NCBI GenBank assembly: GCA_036186865.1
Contig: AP025042.1
Coordinates: 30,659,557-30,723,556, forward strand
Source of the DNA: Eustoma russellianum
Taxonomy: Eukaryota; Streptophyta; Magnoliopsida; Gentianales; Gentianaceae
Direction: 5' to 3'
Length of the DNA stretch: 64,000 nucleotides
Shown: positions 8,740 to 19,559 of the stretch, in pieces
Position numbering within the stretch: the first letter of the stretch is position 1
Layout of the letters: every line of letters starts with the position of its first letter
Made by a program: the position numbers and the translations under genes
Notes under the pieces: model-generated
What the model was told of the DNA's origin: nothing
Seen by the model: the letters and a program-made list of their open reading frames with translations, nothing else
Database searches by the model: none

Positions 8740-9566
8740 CCAAGACCCACAAATGTGACCGAAGGGTTTAGCAGGCTACTACAGGAAGTTCGTTGAGGGA
8801 TTCTCAACAATAGCAGTGCCATTGAGCCGGCTTACGCAGAAGAAGACTAAATTCGAATGGACTGCTGAATGCGAACAGAGCTTTAATGATCTCAAGAAGA
8901 GGTTGACCACAGCCCCGGTGTTGGCATAACCCTCCGGCACCGATGGTTTTGTGATCTATAGCGATGCGTCCAAGAAAGGACTAGGTATGTACATCATTAC
9001 AATTAATGCATTGTATATACTTATGCTAGTCCTAAATCAACTTTCTGTTTATAGGTTGTGTCTTGATGCAAAATGAACGAGTCATATCATACGCGTCAAG
9101 ACAATTGAAACCTTATGAACAGAACTACCCGACGCATGACTTAGAACTCGCAGCTGCGGTATTTGCTCTTAAGATCTGGAGACACTATCTATATGGAGAG
9201 AAGTGTGCAGTATTCAATGATCACAAAAGCTTGAAATACCTGTTCTCGCAGAAGGAGTTGAATATGAGACAGAGAAGATGGTTGGAGTTACTCAAGGACT
9301 ACGACTTGACCATCAACTACCATCCGGGTAAGGCCAATAGAGTGGCGGACGCATTGAGCAGAAAGTCTAGCCACGCGAGACAATCTCCGTTAGAAAGAGA
9401 GATGGAGGAGTTTGATCTTGAATTGGTAGATTCAGTGGCAAACGTCCTTACAGCTTTATCTATCAGCCCAGACTTGGTAGACCGAATTAAAGAAGCGCAG
9501 TACGAGGACCCAGCACTGAAAGAAATCCGCGACAAAGTATCCACAGGACCAGTAAAGGATTTCTAG
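8740..9566 (+). pseudogene. TEK-A RT end and RNase H, with intron-like segment 2
   Basis: Continues from PRPTNVTE. About 14 bases are then missing, by comparison with TEK-B, so the frame shifts before GLAGYYRKFVEGFS. A stop (TAA 8927-8929) follows LTTAPVLA. The RNase H begins VIYSDASKKGLG and is cut by the 70 bp segment 8985-9054. It resumes as CVLMQNERVISYASRQLKPY with the acidic core DLELAAAVFALKIWRHYL and NDHKSLKYLF, then the tether LTINYHPGKANRVADALSRK. A TAG at 9564-9566 ends this part. RNase H removes the RNA strand during copying. Confidence 0.92.
8985..9054 (+). other. Intron-like segment 2 within RNase H (GT...AG, 70 bp)
   Basis: Begins gtatgtac and ends tttctgtttatag. Its removal joins SDASKKGLG to CVLMQNERV exactly. 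The homologous RNase H of TEK-B reads NDASKNGLGCVLMQ with no gap, so the segment is an addition in the TEK-A line. It is AT-rich, with a ctaaat branch-like site about 25 bases before the acceptor. Confidence 0.75.
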
Positions 9567-10901
9567 TTGCGAGGAGATGAAAGTCTATGGTTTCAGAATC
9601 GGTTATGCGTGTCCGGTAAAGACGAACTTCGAACCGAATTGCTTCAAGAAGCGCATAACTCAAGGATGTCTATCCACCCTGGGAGTACTAAGATGTATAA
9701 GGACCTCAAAAGAAACTATTGGTGGATAGGGATGAAGAGGTCAATAGTGGCATATGTCAAAAGATGTTTGATATGCCAACAAGTCCAAGCAGAACATCAA
9801 CGACCTGGTGGTTTGATGAAGCCACTAGAGATTCCAGAATAGAAGTGGGAGCATGTGACGATGGATTTCGTAATGGGACTACCCAAGACCAGAAATGAAA
9901 ACGAGATGATTTGGGTAATTGTAGACCGATCGACAAAGACGGCTCACTTTATAGCTATGCCACACGGTACGTCGTATGAGAAACTTTCGAATATATATGT
10001 GGACAACATTGTGAGTCTACATGGAGTCCCAGTTAGCATTGTGTCGGACCGTGATCCCAAGTTTACCTCTAAATTCTGGAGGGCATTCCAGAAGGCGATG
10101 GGTACCGAATTGAGGATGAGCACTGCATACCACCCGCAAACGGATGGACAATCCGAGAGGACCATCCAAACCTTGGAGGATATGTTGAGAGCATGCACCT
10201 TAGACTTTAAAGGAAACTGGGATAGCATGCTGAAGCTAATGGAGTTCTCCTATAATAACAGCTACCACAGTGCAATTGGCATGGCGCCATTTGAAGCATT
10301 GTACGGACGCAAGTGCAGATCCCCGGTTTGTTGGGATGAAGTCGGAGAAAGGATGATCACTGCACCCGAGTTGGTTGAGCAAACAGTGGAAAAGGTCAAG
10401 ATGATAAGAGAGAAATTGAAAGTGGCTCAAGATCGTAATAAGAGTTGGGCTGATTCTAAGAGACGACCATTAGAGTTTGAAGAAGGCGATAAGGTGTACC
10501 TACGAGTTTCACCCACCAAAGGAGTCGTAAGATTCGGAGTGAAGGGCAAGCTAAGCCCTAGATATATTAGTCCTTACGAAGTTCTTGGTAAAGTTGGCGA
10601 AAGAGCATACCGACTAGCTTTGCCTCCGAGCTTATCCCAAGTCCATAATGTATTCCATGTATCCCAACTAAGGAAATACATATCGGACCCGAGTCATGTC
10701 CTTGAAGCTCAACCATTGGATGTGAAAGAAGATGTCACTTACGAAGAGCATCCTATAAAGATTGTGGATAGAAAGGATCAAGTCCTACGCCGACGCGTCA
10801 TTCCGTATATCAAAGTTCAGTGGAGTAACCATACAGAGCGCGAAGCCACGTGGGAACTTGAGGAGCAAATGCAGGAGCTATATCCACATCTCTTCCAATA
10901 A
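9567..10901 (+). pseudogene. TEK-A integrase with chromodomain-like tail
   Basis: The zinc-binding head reads H...H...C..C (AHNSRMSIHPGSTKMY, CLICQQVQAEHQRP). A TAG at 9840-9842 stands where TEK-B has Trp. The catalytic core follows with TMDFVMGLP, the second Asp in VSDRDPKFTSKFW and the Glu in QTDGQSERTIQTLED. Further on come the GPY/F-like region (KLSPRYISPYEVLGKVGERAYRL) and the tail with VIPYIKVQWSNH and ATWELEEQ. The stop at 10899-10901 follows YPHLFQ. Integrase inserts the cDNA, and chromodomain tails in this clade are thought to bind marked chromatin and steer insertion. Confidence 0.94.
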
Positions 10902-10933
10902 GGTACGTCAGTTTCGAGGACGAAACTTTTTGT

Positions 10934-10946
10934 AAGGGGGGTGGAA
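10934..10946 (+). other. TEK-A polypurine tract
   Basis: The run aaggggggtggaa lies directly before the 3' LTR start TGTTATACCCCGC, 32 bases after the integrase stop. Confidence 0.95.
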
Positions 10947-11796
10947 TGTTATACCCCGCACCCTCTGTAGGGTAATTATAAGACGAAGAAGGATTTTTAC
11001 GGAAATTAATGACGGTCAACGAAAATTAATTAGACATTAATATGAGGATTAATTAGAAATTAATGAGGGGATTTAATATTAGAGTTTAATTATATTTAAT
11101 TTAGAATTAAATAATTAAGGATTTATCTTTTAAGATAAATTAATAATAGATATAATTTAGAAACACCAAACTTTTCCCCTTTCCATATAAAAACTGACAG
11201 AACGTCAGTTTTCTCATTACGCAGAGAAAACCGACGCTCTCTTCATCCCGTAGGCGACATTGGCATTCACAAACCCTGGGCAAGGATTTCTTCAATATCC
11301 ATCCTTCAATCTTCATCCGATCTTTCATCCGTTCTCTAGTAATCAAAGGCAAGTAACTTTCTTATAAATTCTTACGATTTGTGAAAGAAAACGGCCTATT
11401 TTGATATCAAATTAGATCACTATGCAGTAGTTTTGTTTTGTGATTATTTGCTTATGATATATGTGTTTAATTTCGAGATTTGGCCGATGTATATGAAAAG
11501 CATTCGTGGTTATTGTTGATTATGTGAAATCCTGCAAATCCTTACCCCATGAACTCCTTCTTGTTGTGATTTCGATGTTGCGCGGGTTTGAGGGGAAAAG
11601 GTGGGATTTTTTGGTTTGATGTGGTTGACGAAAGAGCGTACTAGGATTGAATCATTGTTTGGTAAGGTGCATAGCGTTGAATTTGCAGTCTAAGCATGTG
11701 ATCATAGCAGGGTTTAGGCTTCAATGGATTCGGGTACGTTGGAACCACTTGGTTGAAGGTCTGCAGAAAACTGCAGAAGCAGTTTTGGGGAACGCA

Positions 11797-12050
11797 GACA
11801 TCAATCGATCGATGTCAGAGATCGATGTCCCCAGAAGGACATCGATCGATCGATGTATTGATGGCTGAGAGATCGATGTCCTCAGAAGGACATCGATCGA
11901 TCGATGTAAGGAAGCCTGAGAGATCGATGTCCCCAGAAGGACATCGATCGATCGATGTGGATGGGCCTGAGAGATCGATGTCCTCAGTAGGACATCGATC
12001 GATCGAAGTTGAGAGATCGATGTCCCCAGTTGGACATCGATCGATCGAAG
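11797..12050 (+). repeat. TEK-A 3' LTR copy of array 1
   Basis: Second copy of the GATCGATGTCC hairpin/palindrome array at 4290-4543. It has the same unit order, and several palindromes are intact here that are mutated in the 5' copy. Confidence 0.9.
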
Positions 12051-12542
12051 CTAGGGAGTGAAGTCTGCCAATTTTGTGGAAAATAGAGGAAGAAAGAGGG
12101 AAGTTCGGGGAGCCTTTGGGTGATCTTAGAGGCTTCTTAAGACCTGATTAAAGGTAGTTTAAGCCTTGGGAACATGACCTAGGATGGGGAATCAACTTGG
12201 TGACTTCGATGAGTTTTCGAATCGGGTTTCAGTGTGAATGACTTAGGAGGGTTAGGAAAGGAACGTACGAGGTGTTAGAGAGTCAACGAAAGAGAGATAA
12301 GACACTTGCAGTAGGTTGTGAACCTTAAGATCAAGGCTAAGTGTTGACGAGTTAGTTGAAGCCTAAGTTTTGATGTGTAAGTGAGCGAACTCTTGTGTGT
12401 GTTGCTTGTACTTGCGCATGTGAATATGTACTGCATACATGAATGTGAAATGTGAATGTACAAGGGGTCTGCATCATGGCACGTGGATTGCATAAGGTTT
12501 TGAAAAAGAGATGTGCTTCGGCACAGATTTGCGAAGGTGAAA

Positions 12543-12815
12543 TGCAATGTTAACCGGGATGGAAATTTAAGCTGGGGTGCATTGTAGGACACAAAAGACT
12601 GTAACGTTAATCGGGATGGAAATATAAGCCGGGGTGCGTTACAGGGTATAAAGTCCTCTACAATGATAATCGGGATGGAAATTTAAGCCGAGGTGCATTG
12701 TAGAGTTTTACGAGATCTGTGATGTTAATCGGGATGGAAATATAAGCCGAGGTGCATCACAGAGCATATGAGCTTGTAACGTTAACCATGATGGAAATAT
12801 AAGTCGGGGTGCGTT
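12543..12815 (+). repeat. TEK-A 3' LTR copy of array 2
   Basis: Second copy of the five-unit hairpin array. Unit 2 has intact arms here (TGTAACG/CGTTACA at 12600 and 12637), although they are damaged in the 5' LTR. Unit 5 has a perfect nine-base pair (CTTGTAACG/CGTTACAAG). Confidence 0.9.
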
Positions 12816-13522
12816 ACAAGGTAATGAGTTAGGAACCAGACATTGTGACATGCATTGCATTGATTTGAAAAGAAAAGGTTCATGCATATGTGATTGTGTA
12901 GTGTAGTGCATATTTTGACACGCATCACGAGAGTCGTTGTGGAATGAATGCTCATGTTAATTGATTGATATTGATTTGTTAATTGCGTTTCGGATTGCTG
13001 TACTTGCTATTACGTGATTCAGTTCTATATTTGGAAGTTTACAAGACATGTGCCCCTCAATTCCCTCGAAATATCTATTACTCATGTCTTGCCATGTGTT
13101 GATCCCGTATGTCTTATAAGCGGGTTACTTGCTAGCGTTTTTCGCTAAGGGTACTACTTTTGTCATTGCAGATGAGCCTAGGTACGACATGATCTTTATT
13201 GAGGATGACGGCGTGTGGGCAGAATGGGATACCTAGACCTTGTTAAGGAGATTGATTAGCTAGTTAAAACTGTTTCCCTTTGTTTCAGTTTATTTTGTTG
13301 TTCATTTTAGGTTTTAGATGGCTGCGACCATGTACATTGTCGGTGATCACATTGTTTTGACGTACTGCTCTGACAGTTTAGATTGACATGATATGTTTCC
13401 GTGCTTAATTCTCTTACGTCATTGATAATGTGTATTCGAGAGATGAGACGTCTTGTAGTCTTCGCAGTAAGCTATGACGGGTGAACCTGTTCGGATTCCG
13501 CCGTCCTGGTCGGGACGCTACA

Positions 13523-13527
13523 AATTC
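13523..13527. repeat. Target-site duplication of TEK-A, right copy (aattc)
   Basis: Matches 3441-3445 exactly. Confidence 0.95.
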
Positions 13528-14285
13528 AAAGTGAAAGAAGGGACATATAGGAAATTGTGGAGTGTGAGACTATGATTAACGATTACATTACCAATATTTG
13601 AGACTGAATCTGACTCTTACCATTTAACAATTACATTACCAATATATAAGACTGAAGCTGACTTACCATTTAGCATGGTCATAGACATGTTTGACACTTT
13701 AATATAAAAAGAGTAAAAAGGACAAAGAATAAGACATATGATCAGTTGCACCAAAATTCAATATCAATGTATTTAAACATTAAGCCAGCGATTTACCAAC
13801 AGGCTTACCAGGTGCACTAGAGTTCTGAGCTGAGAGGACTGCTACCTGTTGCTATGCATTAGCAACATCATGTCCACCTGAAGAATTCTGAATCTACCTT
13901 TCTGTTAGCATATTGAGGAACTGATGATACTGCTCAGTTATCAACATATGACCACTGTTGGCATCTGTTGGTGGATTAATGGCCCTGGACATTTCACCAT
14001 TTATACAATCGTTGTTAGACACTAGATCCATCTGCCACCTTGGTTTGTATCATGGAGAATATCCATGTAACTTATAGCATCTACTTACAAAAGTGGGCTA
14101 GTAGGTGGAATTTCACATCTACGCTATCATGAAACTAACGAGGGAATTTAATTTGATCCATTAGTAGTAGCAGCCATTTCTAACAGTGAATTATAGATTG
14201 TGATAAAGTGTATTAAGGTCAATTGTACGTAGAAGGAAAAGACAAGGAAGAAATCAAACAACGAGCAGCCACATCTCTGATATCA
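13528..14285 (-). pseudogene. COP-G gag-protease remnant
   Basis: The minus-strand reading begins near 14165 with MAATTNGSN after a primer-like site. Nearer 13940-13850 it gives EQYHQFLNMLTER and a Gln/Ser-rich linker, then FGATDHMSYS at about 13755. EQY..(L/F)...L before a Ser-rich stretch, followed by (S/G)GATDHM, is the usual Ty1/copia order of Gag end, linker and protease active site. Many stops are present and no zinc knuckle is recognisable. The reading continues across the TEK-A insertion at 3440. Confidence 0.75.
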
Positions 14286-14571
14286 TGATGAAATTCATCA
14301 ACTAGAATCAAAACTTGATGAAGAAGAAGAAGATAGAGTGAGAGAAAGAATATGCAGAAACAATGATCACAAAAAACAGAAAGAGAAGCAAGAGAGCTGA
14401 GAAGAGAGACCTTCTCATTCAATCGACTAAATACTATTCGATATATCACATGAGCTTGATCACTTATATATATTACAACGCGTAACTATCTATACTTGAT
14501 AAATAAGCTGATGCACAATTCTAATTATTGGTGGCCTAAAATATCGGGTGTAACCGCTTTCTTTTCCAACA
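14286..14571 (-). repeat. COP-G 5' LTR (286 bp)
   Basis: Read on the minus strand it starts TGTTGGAAAAGAAAG at 14571 and ends TTCATCA at 14286. It is followed at once by TGATATCAGAG, a slightly altered initiator-Met primer site. Short size, TG...CA ends and the gag remnant beyond all fit a Ty1/copia LTR. The partner 3' LTR was not found. Confidence 0.8.
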
Positions 14572-14940
14572 TCTAGCTGCATGTTACTTTCATCTTCTTG
14601 GTCTAATTTGCCTTTTAACCCAACTTTCTATAATGTAGGCTTTGACTACTTCTATCATACCTTTGATTCGTTATATCCTGTGCCTCAGGTGTCTTTGTGT
14701 ACTTTTTTTGATTGCAACTCTAGATGACTTTAGCATTGTGTCTTTGTGAGCTTGTCTGACTGTGTTTGCTCACCTCAGCACCTTGACTCTCCATTGATAT
14801 TCTTGTGTGGAACGCACCGCTGTGTTCTTTCAGCTCATCATCTAGGTTTTGCAAATCATTGCTGGAAACTTCAACATTCAACGTGTAGTTTTGTCCTTTC
14901 ACCTCATTACCTCAGCTCGGCACATCATTGTTGACATCTT
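14572..14940. other. Unassigned stretch, perhaps LINE 5' sequence
   Basis: No protein family is recognised on either strand. Repeated agctcatcatc / cctcattacctcag-like strings occur at 14840-14930. Since it runs straight into the LINE segment at 14941, it may be a frameshifted upstream part of that LINE. Confidence 0.35.
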
Positions 14941-15175
14941 CAGCATATCCCCTCACTGATTTCTATGGAAGATAATGATTCTTTCGCAGCTTTGCCTGCT
15001 GTTGACGAGCTGAAGAATGTGGTGCAGTCAATGGAGGTTGATAGCATGCCAACCGTCAATGGATTTGGCATGTTATGTTATCAACACTGTTGGGATATCA
15101 TCAATCCTGATTTTGCGACTGTTGTTTTGGATTTTTTTTACTAATTTAAATATGCCCCATAGTGTGACTAGCATA
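14941..15175 (+). pseudogene. LINE reverse transcriptase, segment 1 of 4
   Basis: In one frame it reads QHIPSLISMEDNDSFAALPA, then VDELKNVVQSMEVDS and FGMLCYQHCWDIINPDFATVVLDFF. This is the N-terminal block of plant L1-type LINE RTs (P...(E)EL...V..M..D...G..GF...F(Y)...W.II..D....V..FF). The expected GPDGF reads TVNGF. COP-H interrupts it at 15176-15180. The protein would copy LINE RNA at the target nick. Confidence 0.85.
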
Positions 15176-15180
15176 GTAAT
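15176..15180. repeat. Target-site duplication of COP-H, left copy (gtaat)
   Basis: Repeated exactly at 22275-22279, after the other LTR. Confidence 0.92.
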
Positions 15181-16508
15181 TCTTGGGAATAAATCGAGTT
15201 AAAATCGACTCTGTACAGCGTGTGATTGTGAAATACAGCAACAACTGACCTGCCAAGCTTAGGACAGGATTGGCTGAACAGTTAGATCATTCCAAGTAGC
15301 ACATTTGAGTTTGCGTCCTGAACGGATAACAAATCTGCCGACCTCAACACAGCAGCAGTGCAGAATAGTTATGCTGTGCTATCAGCCGTCCAGCTGAGCT
15401 CAGCACGGCAGCGCTGTAGAACAATAGATGTTGTCAGCCAAACAGCCGAGCTCAGCACACAACAGAGCTCAGGTTGTCAACACTTAAAAATAACTGTGTT
15501 GCACTACCAACTGATCAGTCGAGCCCAACACACAGTTGAGCTCAGCATGATACTGCTAGGCTAATAGTAACTCAGCAATTCAGTCGAGTAGAAAATCCAA
15601 AGTGAGTCCAGGACTCTGTGCTTAAGACGCATTGCTCCGGTATATTGTGCCCAACCAGAGGAAGCAACCACCTCCCAGGATACGACGGAATCAATTCAGA
15701 CGAGCATCACTACAGCGTATGAACTCAACGAACCTGTAAAATGTCCTAACTTTTGAGATTACTTGAAAATGCAGATATGATTTTGTGCAGTGAATGGTTG
15801 TTTTACTGAGAAGGAATTACAGAGGGAGATTGTAGAGAGAAAGGAAACAGAATGATTTCTGGTTTTCTCCTGAATGACCACAGAGGTCAGCCCGGCCAAC
15901 TATTTATAGAGGAAAACTAAGGTCAATTTGTTACTTATAGTCAGTTCAACCATAGCCGTAGGATCGGATACCTGTTCGGCCTGAAACCTTGGATCAGATA
16001 ACCGCATCAAGTCTGTCCACAACTGTTTGATTTAATAATTTTTTTTGGAGGCTTCAGATCATAACAATTTCAGGTCATCTTAGCACAGTTTAAGCTCAAC
16101 AATTTTTCAAAACTCAAATCTTAGACGATCCCAACAACCTAGAGAAGTTAAAATTTAAACAAACTTTCTTCCTAGCTGATAGGATCTGACTCGCTGCCTG
16201 TAGGACCCGGCATGCAGCTCGCAACCTAAGTCCAGGCAAGAGCCCATCAAGCCTGTAGCTTGTGCCTGAGCCCATTTGTCAAGCTGAGCTGATTTCCACA
16301 TTTCTCTCTACTTTAAGCATTTATTTCTCATTCACTCGATATCGTAATTGAGTGATTCAAATGCATCAAATTATCTACTCGTTACGTAGATAATTAAGTT
16401 CTCATTAATTTCTACTTATCATTAATGAAAACTAAGCAAAGTTAAGCTCAAAGTACGTTGCTAACCGCAGTTTGCAACTTGGCCTATTTCTTTCAATTTT
16501 CTCCAACT
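15181..16508 (-). repeat. COP-H 3' LTR
   Basis: Aligned to 20921-22274. On the minus strand a purine tract (tgtgagggat) lies just before its start at 16508. GAGCTCAGCAC-type strings are clustered at 15370-15550. Confidence 0.9.
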
Positions 16509-16509
16509 A

Positions 16510-16522
16510 TCCCTCACATGAA
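16510..16522 (-). other. COP-H polypurine tract
   Basis: The minus strand reads tgtgagggat next to the LTR. The same tract lies next to the COP-J 3' LTR (41600-41611). Confidence 0.7.
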
Positions 16523-17097
16523 TGAGAATTCATGCAAATGCATATGTATACTCTATCGACAAGTCAGACAAGAAAATGTTGCATCAAGATAGGTAGCTTC
16601 TGGCTTTGAACCTTCCCTAGTGATATACTGTCGGATCCACTCGGCTAATTAGTAACCTTAGGTCTTGAACTAGTCGGCCTTTATTGTGAACCTAGACTAC
16701 AGCACTCACACAATATTTTCTTTAACATCTTTTTGGTTCTCATGATTTTGTTCGTTTTGTCCGTGAACTGCTTGGTTTTAGATAGTGTTTTAGAGAAGTC
16801 TAGCCTCACAAAATTCTCACAGAAGCAGCCCCCCTTCACATTCACATAGGTTTTTTCTATAAAGAGTATTCTACCATATTGCACTTGATATACCAAGATA
16901 TAGGAAACATTAAAAGCCTCAGCTTACCCTAACTCTTTTGGCAGATAGCACTTTTATTTAACAGAATGAGTAAGTGCTTGCTGAAACTTCATAACTTAGT
17001 TGTCCCGTTGAACCAAGATTTTGGGATCTCCAGTCAACAAGGTTGGGTTTCCGCTACAAAGTTTCTTGCACTATAGGCTTTAGTCATATTCCGTGTG

Positions 17098-17790
17098 TCA
17101 AATTTGACATCTGATCTGTAGCCAAGCCTTTTGCGAGCGGATCCGAAGATTCTCCTTTGATTTTATATAATCAATGGAAATCACGCCATTAGAGATCAAC
17201 TTTTTGATGGTGTTGTGTCTCCGATGTATGTGTCGAGACTTACCATTATAGATGCTGCTTTGAGCTCGTCCTATAGCTGACTGACTATCACAATATATGC
17301 TGATAGGAGTGATTGACTTAGGCCAGCATGGAACATCTTCCATGAAATTCTGAAGCCATTCAGCCTCTTCCCCCGGCTTTGTCTAGTGCTGTAAACTTAG
17401 CTTACATAGTGGATTGAGCTATGCACGTTTGCATTGTGGATTTCTACCCCACAGCACCTAGACCCACCATGAATAAGTATTCACGGTGGACATAGAATCT
17501 TTACTATCAGATATCCTTTTGGCATCACAATAGATTTCCAATACTGCTGGATATCTTAAGTAATGTAATCCAAGGTTCATTGTATAGTTCAAGTATCTCA
17601 TTACTCTATTTAAGAGCTTTCTAATGATCATCACTTGGATTACTAGTAACTCTGCTCAGTTTGTTTACTGAACATGCTAGTCTTGTATAGTTTTTTATGT
17701 ACATCAGACTCTCAATTACTTGCGAGTACACCAGTTAAGCTACCAGCATACCTCTGTTCTTCCTTAAGTGTATACTTAAGTCAAGCGGAG
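17098..17790 (-). pseudogene. COP-H RNase H, broken
   Basis: The minus-strand segment 17343-17098 reads ISIYCDSQSAIGRAQSSIYN, then GKSRHIHRRHNTIK and VISIDYIKSKENLRI. This is the C-terminal RNase H region of a Ty1/copia pol (CDSQSAI, RHI..RH). Upstream, 17790-17344 holds scattered pieces in changing frames of the part between RT and RNase H. The end is close to that of COP-J (42147-42479) but with more changes. Confidence 0.85.
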
Positions 17791-17792
17791 TC

Positions 17793-18625
17793 TTAACTGG
17801 TTTCATATGAAACATATTGAAAACATTTTAGAACAGATTTAGTATAGTGAGTATGTGACAACACAAGTCCTTCGGCTATCCTAGAAATTTTAATTCCTAG
17901 AGTAACGTTTGCAACTCCTATATCCTTCATATCGAAGTTTCTCGTCAACATCTTCTTTGTTTTTAAGATGATATCATAAGTACTGCCCATGAATAGCATT
18001 CTGTGTGTTCTTAATGTAGACACACTTGTCACACTCGTTGATCTTGAAACCATTAGTTAGCATCGCTTGATCAAATTTCAATCGCCATTGTTTAGGCGCT
18101 TGATTAAGTCCGTACAACGACTTAACAAGTCTACACACTTTCGAATCTTGTCCTAGAACAATGAACCTTTCGGGTTGTTCCATATATATTTCTTCCTCCA
18201 ATTCATCAAGACAGCCTTCACATCCATGTAATGGATTTCCAAGTTGTAGACTGCAGAAATAGCAACTAGCACACTTATAGAATGATTCTAGTCATTGTTG
18301 AGTAGGTGTCAAAAAAGTCAAAGCCTTCCTTCTGTCGATAGCCTTTAGCTACCAACTGTATCCTGTACTTTTCGATAGACCTCTCGCTGTTTATTGCCTC
18401 TTTATCAAAGTGAGCTTCTGAAGTTGACATTGCCTCAGAAAAATTTCTCGTCTCGTTTTCTACCATATAGGTTAGAAAATCCAGTCCAAATGATGTTGGT
18501 ATTCTGGCTTGCTTGCTTTGACGAAGATCCTTAGTGCCTTGAGGAGTCATCTCACGCATTCGCTTACCATTACTCGTTTCTTCTTTGTTTTTGTCTTTCT
18601 TTGGAAGTCCGTCTTCAAAGAACAT
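17793..18625 (-). pseudogene. COP-H reverse transcriptase lacking the YVDD box
   Basis: Recognisable RT blocks are YRIQLVAKGYRQKEGFDFFD, EEEIYMEQPERF, VCRLVKSLYGLNQAPKQW and, in another frame, NFDMKDIGVANVTLGIKISR. Between KNTQNA and the next block, about 35 bases present in COP-J are missing. These encode the strand with the catalytic YVDD. The gap lies near 17994-17999 and also shifts the frame. The expected DVKTAFLNGE strand is weak as well (18200-18240). Confidence 0.9.
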
Positions 18626-18743
18626 TGCATTCCTTGATTCCGTGACAACGTTTTCATATATTTTAGGAATGTCTTATTTGTGCACCAAGAATCGATACGC
18701 ACTACTGTTTGTCGCATATCCTATGAATATACAGTCAATCGTT

Positions 18744-19559
18744 TTAGGCCATATTTTTTCCTTGTCTTTTTAGGTACATCAATCTTTTCCCGACACCCGA
18801 CACTTTCAAGTATTTGTAGCTGGGCTTACGGCCTTTCCAAAGCTTGTATGGGATTTCATCCATCTTCTTAGATGGAATTCTATTCAAAATGACATTAGCT
18901 GAGAGAATTGCTTCCCCCCACAATTTCTGAGGTAAGCCCAAGCTTATCAACATAGCATTCATCATATGTTTTAGAGTTTGGTTCTTGCGTTCAGTAATAC
19001 CGTTTGATTGAGGTGAATATGGTGCAGTCGTTTGATGAATAACGTAATTTTCTGAACATAATTTATTAAACGGTGTATCATATTCACCACCTCTATCACT
19101 ACAAATTTCTTTGATTCGTTTGCTAAGTTGACTATGAACTTCATTTTTATAGTCTTTGAAAACATTAATGGCCTCATCTTTGCTACTTAGCAAATAAATA
19201 TAACAATATCTTGTGCAATCGTTGATAAAAGTGACAAAGTGCTTTTTACCACCTCTAGTTTGCACAAACTTTAAATCAAACACATTTGTATGAATTACAT
19301 CCAAAGGTTCGGTGTTCCTTTCCATTGGAGGAAATGGTGTCTTTGCAATTTTTGCTTCAATACATATTCGGCATTTTTCCTCATCAAAAGTTAATTTGGA
19401 TAATAAGTCAAGATTAACCATTTGTTGTATTGACTTATAATTTACATGTTCCAACCAAAAATGCCATAAACAAGAAAGTCTCAAGCATGTAAATAAAAAA
19501 GGAAGCAATATTATTAGCCTCTGAAGGCAATTCTTTCTTGGGTACAATAGTGATGACAT
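18744..19559 (-). pseudogene. COP-H integrase
   Basis: Contains the pre-integrase zinc region (LWHFWLEHVNYKSIQQM, CRICIEAK), then the core with FINDCTRYCYIYLL, CSDRGGEYDTPFN, QTTAPYSPQSNGITERKNQT and LWGEAILSANVILNRIPSKK. The DD pair expected in FxDDCTR reads ND here, probably harmful. The frame is open for 271 codons, then changes at about 18780 in the linker. Confidence 0.92.

Larger units (their letters stand above)
3446..13522 (+). mobile_element. TEK-A: complete Ty3/gypsy chromovirus (Tekay/Del type)
   Basis: A 10,077 bp element with two LTRs (2570 and 2576 bp) that are near-identical by eye, an initiator-Met primer site, a polypurine tract and a perfect 5 bp target duplication. Domain order is Gag, protease, RT, RNase H, integrase, chromodomain. 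The integrase ends in a block with VIPYIKVQWSNH and ATWELEEQMQELYPHLF, the chromodomain-like tail of the Tekay/Del clade. Coding is broken by six nonsense codons (6512, 7181, 8737, 8927, 9564, 9840) and one small deletion near 8764. Two intron-like gaps (7368-7477 and 8985-9054) interrupt the frame. The element sits inside COP-G. Confidence 0.97.
10947..13522 (+). repeat. TEK-A 3' LTR
   Basis: Same termini as the 5' LTR (TGTTATA...GCTACA). Scattered single-base differences from it are visible, with a short extra tatgaa near 11491, but I have not counted identity. Confidence 0.96.

Noticed and set aside
14720..14902. Minus-strand frame MKGQNYTLNVEVSSNDLQNL as a host exon
   Set aside because: It is only 60 codons long, has no recognised family, and lies between a copia LTR and a LINE fragment with no splice or promoter support.
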